DNA of 64,000 nt from Lishizhenia tianjinensis (GTDB lineage: Bacteria > Bacteroidota > Bacteroidia > Flavobacteriales_D > Crocinitomicaceae), in the NCBI RefSeq assembly GCF_900116425.1, contig NZ_FPAS01000004.1, positions 186,001 to 250,000 on the forward strand. Direction: 5' to 3'. Below the pieces are notes generated by a model. That model made no database searches, had not been told where the DNA came from, and saw only the letters and a list, made by a program, of their open reading frames with translations. Below are positions 15,795 to 23,362 of the stretch, piece after piece. The position numbers and the translations under genes are program-made. Position 1 is the first letter of the stretch. The number at the start of each line of letters is the position of its first letter.

Positions 15795-16394
15795 TTATTT
15801 TGCAGCTTCAAATCTTTTGGTAACTTCTTCCCAGTTCACTACATTAAAGAATGCATTGATGTAGTCTGGACGTCTGTTTTGGTAGTTCAAGTAGTACGCG
15901 TGCTCCCATACATCCAATCCTAAGATAGGTGTACCACCACATCCGTGCCCCATGATAGGGTTGTCTTGGTTAGGAGTAGAACATACTTCTAATTTACCAT
16001 CCTTAACACATAACCAAGCCCATCCAGAACCGAACTGAGTTGCAGCAGCATTGCTAAATTGGTCTTTGAAAGCTTCAAAAGAACCAAATGCAGCATCGAT
16101 AGCAGCAGCTAAATCTCCAGTTGGAGTTCCTCCACCGTTTGGCGACATTACTTCCCAGAATAAACAGTGGTTGTAGTATCCTCCACCATTATTCCTTACT
16201 GCGTTGTTTCCTTCACAGTTCTGTAAGATTTCCTCTATCGTTTTTCCTTCTAAATCAGTTCCTTCAATTGCAGCATTTAATTTTGCTGTGTATCCTGCAT
16301 GGTGCTTACCATGGTGGATTTCCATAGTTCTTGCATCAATATGTGGTTCTAATGCATCATGTGCATAATTCAATGCTGGTAATTCAAACGCCAT
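15795..16394 (-). CDS. Superoxide dismutase (Fe/Mn type)
   Basis: A 199-residue cytosolic enzyme converting superoxide to oxygen and hydrogen peroxide. Metal ligands are His27 ([10 protein letters not shown]), His76 ([13 protein letters not shown]), Asp161 and His165 ([12 protein letters not shown]). The Gly-Gly pair before YYNH and FGSGWAWL lean towards the manganese or cambialistic type, but metal choice cannot be settled from sequence. It lacks a signal peptide. Monocistronic, with its own promoter carrying a palindromic leader. Confidence 0.95.
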   Translation of the reverse strand: MAFELPALNYAHDALEPHIDARTMEIHHGKHHAGYTAKLNAAIEGTDLEGKTIEEILQNCEGNNAVRNNGGGYYNHCLFWEVMSPNGGGTPTGDLAAAIDAAFGSFEAFKDQFSNAAATQFGSGWAWLCVKDGKLEVCSTPNQDNPIMGHGCGGTPILGLDVWEHAYYLNYQNRRPDYINAFFNVVNWEEVTKRFEAAK

Positions 16395-16430
16395 TTTTCT
16401 TATTTTTTATTGTTTCGTATCTTAAAAATT

Positions 16431-16458
16431 CCCGACGGTCGGGACACTTTCAAAAATA
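16431..16458 (-). promoter_or_regulatory. sod -7 box and palindromic leader
   Basis: On the minus strand TATTTTTG (16458-16451) is a consensus -7 box. The perfect 13-base palindrome CCCGACGGTCGGG (16431-16443) begins seven bases further on, at the expected transcription start, 36 bases before the ATG. It is the only GC-rich element in an AT-rich leader and could be an operator or an RNA hairpin. Confidence 0.5.
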
Positions 16459-16572
16459 GCTATTTTAAACTTTTTACACGAATAGATCAAACGAAAACTC
16501 AACAGAACGAAAGAAATAATAAGATTTGATGATAATAATTTTAGCGCATCTTCTAAAATCCAAAAATTCTTT

Positions 16573-16580
16573 TATTTTTG
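16573..16580 (+). promoter_or_regulatory. -7 box of the acidic lipoprotein gene
   Basis: TATTTTTG 30 bases before the ATG at 16611. No -33 TTTG at normal spacing. Confidence 0.5.
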
Positions 16581-16610
16581 CTCTAGTATTAATATGTAAA
16601 CAAAAACAAA

Positions 16611-16931
16611 ATGAAAAAAGTATTCACATTAGTAGCAGTAGCTGCTGTATCAATGATGATGACTTCATGTGGTGGTAACGCTGAAGAGGCTGCTAACGAA
16701 GTTGAACAAGAAATGACAACTGAAGCTACTGAGGAGACTACAGAAGAGTCTACTGAAGCTGCTCCAGCTGAAGAGACTACAATGGTTGACGAAACTGTTG
16801 AAGCTGTTGAAGAAGGTGTTGAAGCAACAACTGAAGCTGCTGAAGAAACTGCAGGTGACGTTAAAGAAGTTGTAAAAGACGCTACTCAAGAGGTTAAAAA
16901 TGAAGTAAAAGCTGTTGAAAAACACATGTAA
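16611..16931 (+). CDS. Small acidic Glu/Thr/Ala-rich lipoprotein
   Basis: A 106-residue protein: lipoprotein signal with MMMTSCGG (lipid Cys20), then a low-complexity mature part composed almost entirely of Glu, Thr, Ala, Val and Lys, with repeated EATEE and TTEAAEE units; the last 30 residues form a mixed-charge helix (KEVVKDATQEVKNEVK). It is probably an extended or helical envelope lipoprotein; no function can be assigned. A long antisense frame exists because of the repetitive codons and is rejected. It has its own promoter and terminator. Confidence 0.75.
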   Translation: MKKVFTLVAVAAVSMMMTSCGGNAEEAANEVEQEMTTEATEETTEESTEAAPAEETTMVDETVEAVEEGVEATTEAAEETAGDVKEVVKDATQEVKNEVKAVEKHM

Positions 16932-16950
16932 TCACTTCTTTTAGAATATA

Positions 16951-16983
16951 AAAAAACCGAATGAAATTTCATTCGGTTTTTTT
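16951..16983. terminator. Bidirectional terminator
   Basis: A perfect palindrome AAAAAACCGAATGAAA/TTTCATTCGGTTTTTT between the convergent acidic-lipoprotein and MORN-repeat genes. Confidence 0.9.
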
Positions 16984-16998
16984 GTGTCTTTACTTTTC

Positions 16999-18708
16999 CT
17001 ATCTCGGAGGTTGGAAGTTTTCTTTCTTCACAACGCGTACTCCTTCTTCATATTCTATCTTACTCGCAACCTTTCCCTTCTTATCGTAGATGATCACAAA
17101 ACCATCGCGCTTACCATCTTTGTAATTCGCCTCCGACTTTATTTTACCACCTCTACGCGTGTACTCTATCATTTTCCCGTCCAACTTACCATTCTTATAA
17201 GTAGACAAGTTTGCTGGTGTTCTCCCTCCAGGATAATACGCTATCCATTCTCCATGTTTCTCACCTTTTTTGTAGGCTCCAGAAATAGTTAGTTTGTAGT
17301 CCTTTTGAGAATAAGACAACCATTCTCCATCCTTTACACTTATGCGATTAACCTTTCCTTTTAAAGGACCAACGCGAGAACTCGACTTTTCTTCAATCAC
17401 TTTATAGTTCCCAACATCTCTTAACCTACCGTTATCAAAATAGCTTTTCCATTCACCGGTTTTCAAATTATCCGCATAAAATCCTTCTGATAAAGGCTTC
17501 CCGTTCTCATAGTAAGACTTCCAACTCCCGTTTAATAAACCATGAGCAAATACCCCTTCATTCTTTAAACGTCCATTCTCCCAATAGTTTTTCCAAACGC
17601 CTTCTTCTTTGCCTTCAACGTACTCTCCTTCCATCAAAAGATTTCCATTCTCATACCAAGTTTTCCAAGAACCGTGTTTTTCATCATTTTTATAATGACC
17701 CACCTTGAACTTACTTCCATCCTTATAAAAATACTTCCATTCACCTTCTTTCTTTCCTTCTTCATAATACGCATTGTAGGCCAACTCTCCCGTTGGATAA
17801 TTGTAAATCCAATCCCCATGTTGTAGGTTATTTTTGAAATCACCGCCCATGTCCATGATTCCTTGGTTGGTAAACCATTGCCAGGTACCTTCCTTCATAC
17901 CATGTTCGTATTGTCCTTTTACTTGTAAGGTATCCGAATCGAAATAGTAACGGTAATCTCCGTGCAACTCACCATCCTTGTAGTGCACTATTTTTTCCAA
18001 ATCTCCCGTGATGTAAAAATATTTCCATTCTCCATCCTTCTCATCAGATTTAAAACTACCCTTCACTACGATATAACCATATACAGCCGCTTCCACAAAA
18101 GGTCCATCTTTCAAACCATCTTTGTAGTTGTATCTTGATTTAAGATTAGCATTCGTATAGAACGTTTCCATTTGACCCGTACCATTAACTATGGTCTGTG
18201 TATGATTTTCATCTGGTAACCAAAAACTTACCACTCTGCTTTGATCATTTTCTATAAGCTCTACTAATTTCTCTCTACCGTCTCTGTAGAAGTATTCCCA
18301 TTTTCCTACGGCTACTCCTTCTTTAAAATGACCTCTTTCCTCAAGGTTCCCCATTTCGTTCCAAGACATATAAATACTGTCTTGAATTCCCTTCTTGAAG
18401 TATCCTTCACTTTCCTTCTTACCATTTGGATAAAAAGTAGTAACTACACCATGTAAATCATTTTTGTAGTAATTTCTTACTTCTACTAAACTACCTTTTT
18501 TATCGTAGTACTTCCATTGCCCGTGTTTAAGACCCGTGATACTTTTCTGTTTGTCTGGCCAAACGTAATAGTACCCTTCACTTTCCAGCCTACTTTTATT
18601 GTAATCGTAGAAATTGTATTCTTTTTTAGATAATTCTGAGCGTTTTACTTTCTGACCAAAACTAAGGGTAGAAATAAAAAGCATACAAAATAAAATCAGT
18701 CTTAACAT
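16999..18708 (-). CDS. Secreted MORN/YwqK-type repeat protein
   Basis: A 569-residue protein with a signal peptide (MLRLILFCMLFISTLSFGQ). Nearly all of the rest is a tandem array of about 20 degenerate 21-24-residue units of the pattern G-x-W-K-x-Y-x-x-N-G-x-L-x-x-x-G-x-Y-x-x-G-x-x-x-G. These MORN-like repeats form an elongated beta-hairpin stack; proteins of this kind are often auto-named YwqK antitoxin, but there is no toxin gene beside it and the name should not be taken as function. Probably periplasmic or outer-membrane associated. The repeat at ~155-185 and the stretch at ~455-480 depart from the pattern. Confidence 0.8.
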   Translation of the reverse strand: MLRLILFCMLFISTLSFGQKVKRSELSKKEYNFYDYNKSRLESEGYYYVWPDKQKSITGLKHGQWKYYDKKGSLVEVRNYYKNDLHGVVTTFYPNGKKESEGYFKKGIQDSIYMSWNEMGNLEERGHFKEGVAVGKWEYFYRDGREKLVELIENDQSRVVSFWLPDENHTQTIVNGTGQMETFYTNANLKSRYNYKDGLKDGPFVEAAVYGYIVVKGSFKSDEKDGEWKYFYITGDLEKIVHYKDGELHGDYRYYFDSDTLQVKGQYEHGMKEGTWQWFTNQGIMDMGGDFKNNLQHGDWIYNYPTGELAYNAYYEEGKKEGEWKYFYKDGSKFKVGHYKNDEKHGSWKTWYENGNLLMEGEYVEGKEEGVWKNYWENGRLKNEGVFAHGLLNGSWKSYYENGKPLSEGFYADNLKTGEWKSYFDNGRLRDVGNYKVIEEKSSSRVGPLKGKVNRISVKDGEWLSYSQKDYKLTISGAYKKGEKHGEWIAYYPGGRTPANLSTYKNGKLDGKMIEYTRRGGKIKSEANYKDGKRDGFVIIYDKKGKVASKIEYEEGVRVVKKENFQPPR

Positions 18709-18748
18709 AGATATGTATTTATGAAAATAAGTTCGAAAATATGTTTGG

Positions 18749-19405
18749 TTACTTGAACATGATTAAATAACAACTTTGAACCACCAAAAAGATTCCAAAG
18801 GCAAATAATATAGTTCCTGTAATTCTGTTTAGAGATTTTAAAACAGCATTGGTAATGAATGGTCGCAGTTGCTTAGCGCCTAATATTTTTAAGACATCTA
18901 TTGTAAAGAAAGTCAATAAAATTACCGCGACATAGATGAAAACATCCAAAGGTTCTAACGACACTTTATTGTTTCCTTCACCCCCAAAGGCTAAAACAGA
19001 AAACCAATAAAAGATCACCAAAGGATTCGCCATGTTCAACACCAAACCTTTGGTAAACAGCATGATGTAATCTTTAGAATCATGCACCATTTTACCGGAG
19101 TTGTCTGACTTTTGTGACTTCACTTTTTTAAGAAACAGAACTACACCAAAACCTAGAAAAACGATTCCTCCAATAAGTTTAATCACTGCGTTATTCTCGC
19201 CATCTGCAAAACCAGAAACCTCTTGGTAGAGTGCATAAACGATAACAATATAAATAATATCGCTCACCAAAACACCTGCATCAAAGCTCAGTGCAGCCTT
19301 AACACCTTTTCGTATACTTGTTTCTATCAAGAGAAAAAATGCTGGCCCGAGCATAATGCTCAGTATTAACCCCGTTACTATTCCTTTTATGATTAAGCCA
19401 CTCAA
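18749..19405 (-). CDS. LysE family translocator
   Basis: A 218-residue inner-membrane protein with six predicted helices. The N-terminal GLILSIMLGPAFFLLIETSIRKGVKAALSF carries the LysE/RhtB signature (G-x-x-x-GP near the end of helix 1), and NMANPLVIFYWFSVLAFGG matches the conserved NP motif of helix 4. The family exports amino acids such as lysine, homoserine or threonine; the substrate here is not predictable. The short charged loop with KKVKSQKSDNSGK lies between helices 3 and 4. Intergenic 19406-19589 holds only a promoter for the next gene. Confidence 0.85.
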   Translation of the reverse strand: MSGLIIKGIVTGLILSIMLGPAFFLLIETSIRKGVKAALSFDAGVLVSDIIYIVIVYALYQEVSGFADGENNAVIKLIGGIVFLGFGVVLFLKKVKSQKSDNSGKMVHDSKDYIMLFTKGLVLNMANPLVIFYWFSVLAFGGEGNNKVSLEPLDVFIYVAVILLTFFTIDVLKILGAKQLRPFITNAVLKSLNRITGTILFAFGIFLVVQSCYLIMFK

Positions 19406-19563
19406 AATTTTTCGGTATCGCTATTTCTACAAAAATAGTAATCCACTTCAACCAATTCAGCTTTATGCCCACTAAATCTAAACAATCCTTCGTGAATGAA
19501 CAGAAGTTCAACTTCCTCGAATAAAATCCTGCTTATTTTAACTCAGTTTTCAAAGTAAGATAT

Positions 19564-19571
19564 TACATTTG
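19564..19571 (+). promoter_or_regulatory. -7 box before the 119-residue gene
   Basis: TACATTTG fits TAnnTTTG and is 18 bases upstream of the ATG at 19590, giving a very short leader. Confidence 0.45.
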
Positions 19572-19589
19572 CGGTAAATATTTTGAATA

Positions 19590-19949
19590 ATGAAATTAGG
19601 CGCGGCAAATAAGTTATTAGAGAAAATCATTGCTAAGGTTGAAGCAGAAGGAATTTTAGCTGAAGGATTGATTGATGAATTAAAGGAACTAAGAGAATAC
19701 GCTCTTAAAGAACAAGATCCTCTGGTAACTAAAGTAATTCGTTTGACTTACGAATACCTTATTGAAAACGAAGCTTACGATGTTGAAGCGCAGTACGAAG
19801 AAGATGAAGATGGTGGTGAATACCCATTAGAAATCGAAGACAAGGAAAACTTGTTGTACTTACTTTCTTTATTGCGTAATGCAGATCACAAGATCAACAG
19901 AGAAGAAATTAAAGATTACAGAACAGCTTTGAAAGAAGAGTTGTACTAA
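19590..19949 (+). CDS. Conserved-looking hypothetical protein, all-helical and acidic
   Basis: A 119-residue cytosolic protein, predicted all-alpha, with an acidic loop (AQYEEDEDGGEYP, ~72-84) in the middle. No signal peptide, membrane segment or recognised family. Codon use matches the neighbours and it has its own -7 box and terminator, so it is a real gene. Its function is unknown; a small adaptor or binding protein is possible but unsupported. Confidence 0.7.
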   Translation: MKLGAANKLLEKIIAKVEAEGILAEGLIDELKELREYALKEQDPLVTKVIRLTYEYLIENEAYDVEAQYEEDEDGGEYPLEIEDKENLLYLLSLLRNADHKINREEIKDYRTALKEELY

Positions 19950-19969
19950 AATCATTTAGAATAGAATTG

Positions 19970-20000
19970 AAAAAGCTCCCTCTTTTGAAGGAGCTTTTTT
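19970..20000 (+). terminator. Terminator of the 119-residue gene
   Basis: Stem AAAAAGCTCC/GGAGCTTTTT with a 10-base loop and a T run. Confidence 0.85.
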
Positions 20001-20090
20001 TATGCATATCACTCGATTAAAAAAGCAAATTTACAGCCTAGTTTTTGTGTTTTTGTCACCAAAATAGAAATGTTCTAAATTGTAGTTTTC

Positions 20091-20134
20091 TGACATTACT
20101 ATGACATAAGAAACCTAGAAAACTCGCATATTTG
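20091..20134 (+). promoter_or_regulatory. hemA control region with CRP/FNR-like box
   Basis: TGACA-N6-TGACA at 20091-20106 has the 5-6-5 spacing of CRP/FNR-family sites (TGWCA-N6-TGWCA). It is followed after 20 bases by CATATTTG (20127-20134), a one-mismatch -7 box. If transcription starts about six bases after the box, the centre of the site is near -41.5, the class II activator position. There is no -33 TTTG, which is consistent with activator dependence. The same arrangement is found before actA. Confidence 0.45.
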
Positions 20135-20160
20135 CAGTCGTAAGAATAGCTAAGAATTCC

Positions 20161-21384
20161 GTGGAAAGATTACACATACTCGCATTTACTCATCGCAATC
20201 TTAACGTTAGTGAGATTGGTCGTCTACACATAGAACTAGACAAACAAAAGGAAGTGTTGAGTGCATTTAAATCTGCCCTTCACTTAGATGAGTTAATGTT
20301 CTTATCAACGTGTAACCGCGTAGAGTTCATTTTCACAACAGACCAGCTTGTAGATGCTGCTTTCATTCATAACTTCTTTGCTACCCTTTACCCACACTTG
20401 GATGAAGGGGTAATCAACTGTTTTTCTAAAAACAATGAGCAATACGAAGCCTTGGGTGCAGTAAATCACTTGTTGAGTGTAGCTTCTTCTATCGACTCTA
20501 TGATTGTAGGAGAGCGTGAAATCATTACACAGGTAAGAAAATCTTTTGAAGATTGTAAGGCTTTTGGTTTAACCGGAGATACCATTCGTTTGGTGATGCG
20601 TTTTACCATAGAAACTGCGAAGCGTGTTTACACAGAAACAAGCATAGCAACAAAGCCTGTAAGTGTAGTTTCTTTAGCTTATCATACCTTGAAAAACAAA
20701 CGTGTACCCTTGGATGCACGTGTAGTTATCGTTGGTGCCGGGGTTACCAATACCAACATGAGCAAGTTCTTAAGAAAGCACGGTTTTAAAAACTTTACGG
20801 TGTTTAACCGAACGCTATCTAAAGCCGAAAAATTGGCCGAAGATTTAAATGGAACGGCACTACCGCTTACTGAATTAAAAAATTTCAAAGGAGGATTTGA
20901 TGTTTTGATTACTTGTACAGGATCAGACAATCACCTTATTTCTCCAGAAATCTACACCAATTTGGTAGGAAGAGATGAAGACAAGAAGATAGTAATAGAC
21001 ATTGCTATTCCTCACGATTTATCTCCAGAAATTAAAAAAATGTATCCTGTAGATCATATCTCGGTTGACTATCTACAGGAAATTTCGAATAAAAACCTTC
21101 AGGAACGCGCCAAAGAAGTAGAACATGTGGAAGAAATTATCCAAGAAGCATTGTTCAACTACAAGGAAGCATACAAGCAAAGAAATATAGAAATTGCTAT
21201 GCGTCAAGTTCCTCAAAAAATGAAGGAAATCAAATCTACTGCTTTAGAACACGTTTTTGCTGAGGAAATGAATGCCTTAGACGATGACTCTAGAGAAACC
21301 GTAGAAAAAATATTGGCCTACATGGAAAAGAAATACATTTCTGTTCCCATGAAAATGGCCAAAGAAATACTCTTAAAATCTTAA
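20161..21384 (+). CDS. hemA: Glutamyl-tRNA reductase
   Basis: A 407-residue NADPH-dependent enzyme making glutamate-1-semialdehyde, the committed step of C5-pathway tetrapyrrole synthesis. Catalytic Cys51 lies in STCNRVEF; GEREIITQVR, the Rossmann stretch VVIVGAGVTNTNMSKFL, NRTLSKAEKLAEDL and a C-terminal dimerisation helix complete the family pattern. The start is GTG at 20161, which gives the usual N-terminus (MERLHILAFTHRN). First gene of hemACD; likely controlled by the activator box upstream. Confidence 0.95.
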   Translation: MERLHILAFTHRNLNVSEIGRLHIELDKQKEVLSAFKSALHLDELMFLSTCNRVEFIFTTDQLVDAAFIHNFFATLYPHLDEGVINCFSKNNEQYEALGAVNHLLSVASSIDSMIVGEREIITQVRKSFEDCKAFGLTGDTIRLVMRFTIETAKRVYTETSIATKPVSVVSLAYHTLKNKRVPLDARVVIVGAGVTNTNMSKFLRKHGFKNFTVFNRTLSKAEKLAEDLNGTALPLTELKNFKGGFDVLITCTGSDNHLISPEIYTNLVGRDEDKKIVIDIAIPHDLSPEIKKMYPVDHISVDYLQEISNKNLQERAKEVEHVEEIIQEALFNYKEAYKQRNIEIAMRQVPQKMKEIKSTALEHVFAEEMNALDDDSRETVEKILAYMEKKYISVPMKMAKEILLKS

Positions 21385-21393
21385 TAAACTCCC

Positions 21394-22284
21394 ATGGAAA
21401 AAATAATTATCGGATCTCGCGGAAGTGATTTAGCATTATGGCAAGCCAACTTTGTAAAATCAGAATTAGAGAAATTAAACTGCGAAGTTGAAATCAAGAT
21501 AATTAAAACACAGGGAGATATGATCCAAAACTTGAGCTTTGACAAGCTTGAAGGGAAGGGATTCTTCACCAAGGAAATTGAAAAAGAATTGTTGGATGGA
21601 ACGGTTGATTTAGCTGTTCACTCGCACAAGGATTTGGAAACTAACCCTCCTGCAGGTTTAAAAATTGCAGCGGTTTCTGATCGTGAAGATCCTGCTGAAT
21701 TGTTATTGATAAACCCAAATGCGGTAGATGAAAACTACACGTGGTCTTTGAAAAAAGATGCGGTAATCGGAACTTCTTCTGCACGTAGAAAGTCTTTGGT
21801 AGTTCGTTCTAGAGAAGATTTGGAGATCAAAGATTTGAGAGGAAACGTTCCTACACGTATTCAGAAATTGAAAGACGGAAACTACGATGCCATCCTATTG
21901 GCGAAAGCTGGAGTTTCTCGTTTGCAAATCAATTTAGATGATTTAAAAGTTGTTGAATTAGATCCAACTGAATTTGTACCGGCTCCTGCACAAGGTGTAT
22001 TAGGTTTACAAATTAGAGAAGGAGATACGCGCGTAGAAAACATTGTTAGCAAACTTAACAATGCAGAAGTAGCTGAAAAAATAGGTGTTGAACGTAAAGT
22101 TTTGAACTTGTTAGAAGGTGGTTGTCAATTACCACTTGGTGTTTACTGCCCAAATACAACGGAAGTTTACGTTTCTTACGCTCAAAACTGGCAAGAAGGT
22201 GCAGACTGGTTTAAGTTTGATGCCGACGATTTAGAAGGAATGGCTGAATTCATCGTAGAAGAATTACAAAACGATAATGAATAA
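21394..22284 (+). CDS. hemC: Porphobilinogen deaminase
   Basis: A 296-residue enzyme that polymerises four porphobilinogen units to hydroxymethylbilane. The dipyrromethane cofactor is carried by Cys244 in EGGCQLPLG; catalytic Asp80 lies in HSHKDLET; GTSSARRKS and LRGNVPTR are the Arg-rich substrate loops. Full length. It begins nine bases after hemA and its end overlaps hemD by eight bases. Confidence 0.95.
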   Translation: MEKIIIGSRGSDLALWQANFVKSELEKLNCEVEIKIIKTQGDMIQNLSFDKLEGKGFFTKEIEKELLDGTVDLAVHSHKDLETNPPAGLKIAAVSDREDPAELLLINPNAVDENYTWSLKKDAVIGTSSARRKSLVVRSREDLEIKDLRGNVPTRIQKLKDGNYDAILLAKAGVSRLQINLDDLKVVELDPTEFVPAPAQGVLGLQIREGDTRVENIVSKLNNAEVAEKIGVERKVLNLLEGGCQLPLGVYCPNTTEVYVSYAQNWQEGADWFKFDADDLEGMAEFIVEELQNDNE

Positions 22285-22960
22285 ACTTTTACTTACCAAA
22301 GCTCATCTTACAGAGGCTGAAAAATCTCAGCTTCAAGCATTGGGTTTTGAAGTAATTGTTCAATCCTTTATACATTTCGAGGCGGTAGATTTCACACTAC
22401 CAGTAGACAGAGATTTCCAATGGATTTTCTTTAGTTCTCCTCGCGCCTTTGATTTCTTTTCAAAAGGTGTATCATCTACTATTTTACAAGAGAAGAAAAT
22501 TGCCTGTATAGGCAGGAAAACTGCAGAGCACATCAGCAATAAAGGCATAGCATGCGACTTTATAGGTCAACGCAGTGGTGAGGTAAAAACTGTGGCCCAA
22601 GACTTCAAAAGTCTGGTTAAAACAGACACTGTACTCTTTCCAATTTCTCAACGCAGTAATCAATCCATGCAAGCAGAATTGAGGGAGAATCAAATCATCA
22701 ATCTACAGGTCTACACTACCTTATCAAAGCTTATTCACCTTACTACCGAAGCTGATTTTTTAGTGTTTACGAGTCCGAGTAATGCTGAGGCTTATTTAAA
22801 ACAATATACGATAAACCCCACACAAAAAATCATTGCATGGGGTTCTACTACAAAATCTTATCTCGAAAGTTTGAACTACACTTGTCTTTTTACATTAGAA
22901 GAAAGTAGTGTTGAGTCTTTAGCTTTTGAACTAGGTCAAAGACCAGAATTACTCGCCTAA
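22277..22960 (+). CDS. hemD: Uroporphyrinogen-III synthase
   Basis: A 227-residue protein with the two-lobed HemD pattern: WIFFSSPRAFDFF in lobe 1, a hinge, and ADFLVFTSPSNAEAYL in lobe 2, closing with IIAWGSTTKSYLESL. It cyclises hydroxymethylbilane to uroporphyrinogen III. HemD sequences diverge strongly, so position after hemC is part of the evidence. Its last 12 bases overlap the convergent gene on the minus strand; there is no room for a terminator between them, and hemE does not follow. Confidence 0.9.
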   Translation: MNKLLLTKAHLTEAEKSQLQALGFEVIVQSFIHFEAVDFTLPVDRDFQWIFFSSPRAFDFFSKGVSSTILQEKKIACIGRKTAEHISNKGIACDFIGQRSGEVKTVAQDFKSLVKTDTVLFPISQRSNQSMQAELRENQIINLQVYTTLSKLIHLTTEADFLVFTSPSNAEAYLKQYTINPTQKIIAWGSTTKSYLESLNYTCLFTLEESSVESLAFELGQRPELLA

Positions 22961-23362
22961 CATAACTCCTGTACACTCCAGAAGCGGTAAATCAATAGCA
23001 TTTTGCTCAGTGATGGTTTCAGCCAAGAAAACAAATTTCTTATCGTACATTTTATTACCTATCCAATAGCTTATCCAGTATTCATTACTCAAGCCAAAAA
23101 CCTGTTCCATAATGGGTTCAATTTTCTGGGCTTTTTGAGGAGCTACATCACCTAAACTATGACGCAATACAGATGTTTCTATCTTTTCCTCTGTCATAGC
23201 ATTTACACCGTAACCTTTACTACTCACCAACACATTCTCTAAGGTATCGGCAGTTTTATTCAGTAAATACACATTATAAATTCTATCTCCTGTTTCTGCA
23301 GTTTCAAAAGCAACAGCTACAGAAATCCCCTCTACTTTTGGTCCTTTTAATTCTTCCTTCAT
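22949..23362 (-). CDS. Conserved hypothetical protein of Bacteroidota
   Basis: A 137-residue cytosolic protein, predicted mostly beta: ISVAVAFETAETGDRIYNVYLLN, VLVSSKGYG, an SVLRHSLGDV stretch and KMYDKKFVFLAETI. I recall homologues across Bacteroidota that are sometimes labelled phenylalanyl-tRNA synthetase alpha subunit, but there is no class II synthetase motif here and that name is wrong. The ATG overlaps the stop of the serine hydrolase (ATGA, 4 bases), so it ends the operon isomerase-lipB-hydrolase. Confidence 0.75.
   Translation of the reverse strand: MKEELKGPKVEGISVAVAFETAETGDRIYNVYLLNKTADTLENVLVSSKGYGVNAMTEEKIETSVLRHSLGDVAPQKAQKIEPIMEQVFGLSNEYWISYWIGNKMYDKKFVFLAETITEQNAIDLPLLECTGVMLGE

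Noticed and set aside
15615-15923. 102-residue plus-strand frame after glmS
   Set aside because: It runs through a terminator hairpin into the antisense of superoxide dismutase and has no coding character.
16665-16925. Phe/Ser-rich open frame antisense to the acidic lipoprotein gene
   Set aside because: It is a mirror of repeated GAA/ACT/GCT codons; it has no start signal and the plus-strand gene has a promoter, signal peptide and terminator.
17000-18650. DNA-level tandem repeat or CRISPR-like array
   Set aside because: Repetition is at the protein level (MORN units); DNA units differ in sequence and there are no constant repeats with unique spacers.
16999-18708. YwqK toxin-antitoxin module
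   Set aside because: There is no toxin gene beside it; the name follows only from repeat similarity.
22949-23362. Phenylalanyl-tRNA synthetase alpha subunit
   Set aside because: It is only 137 residues with none of the class II synthetase motifs.
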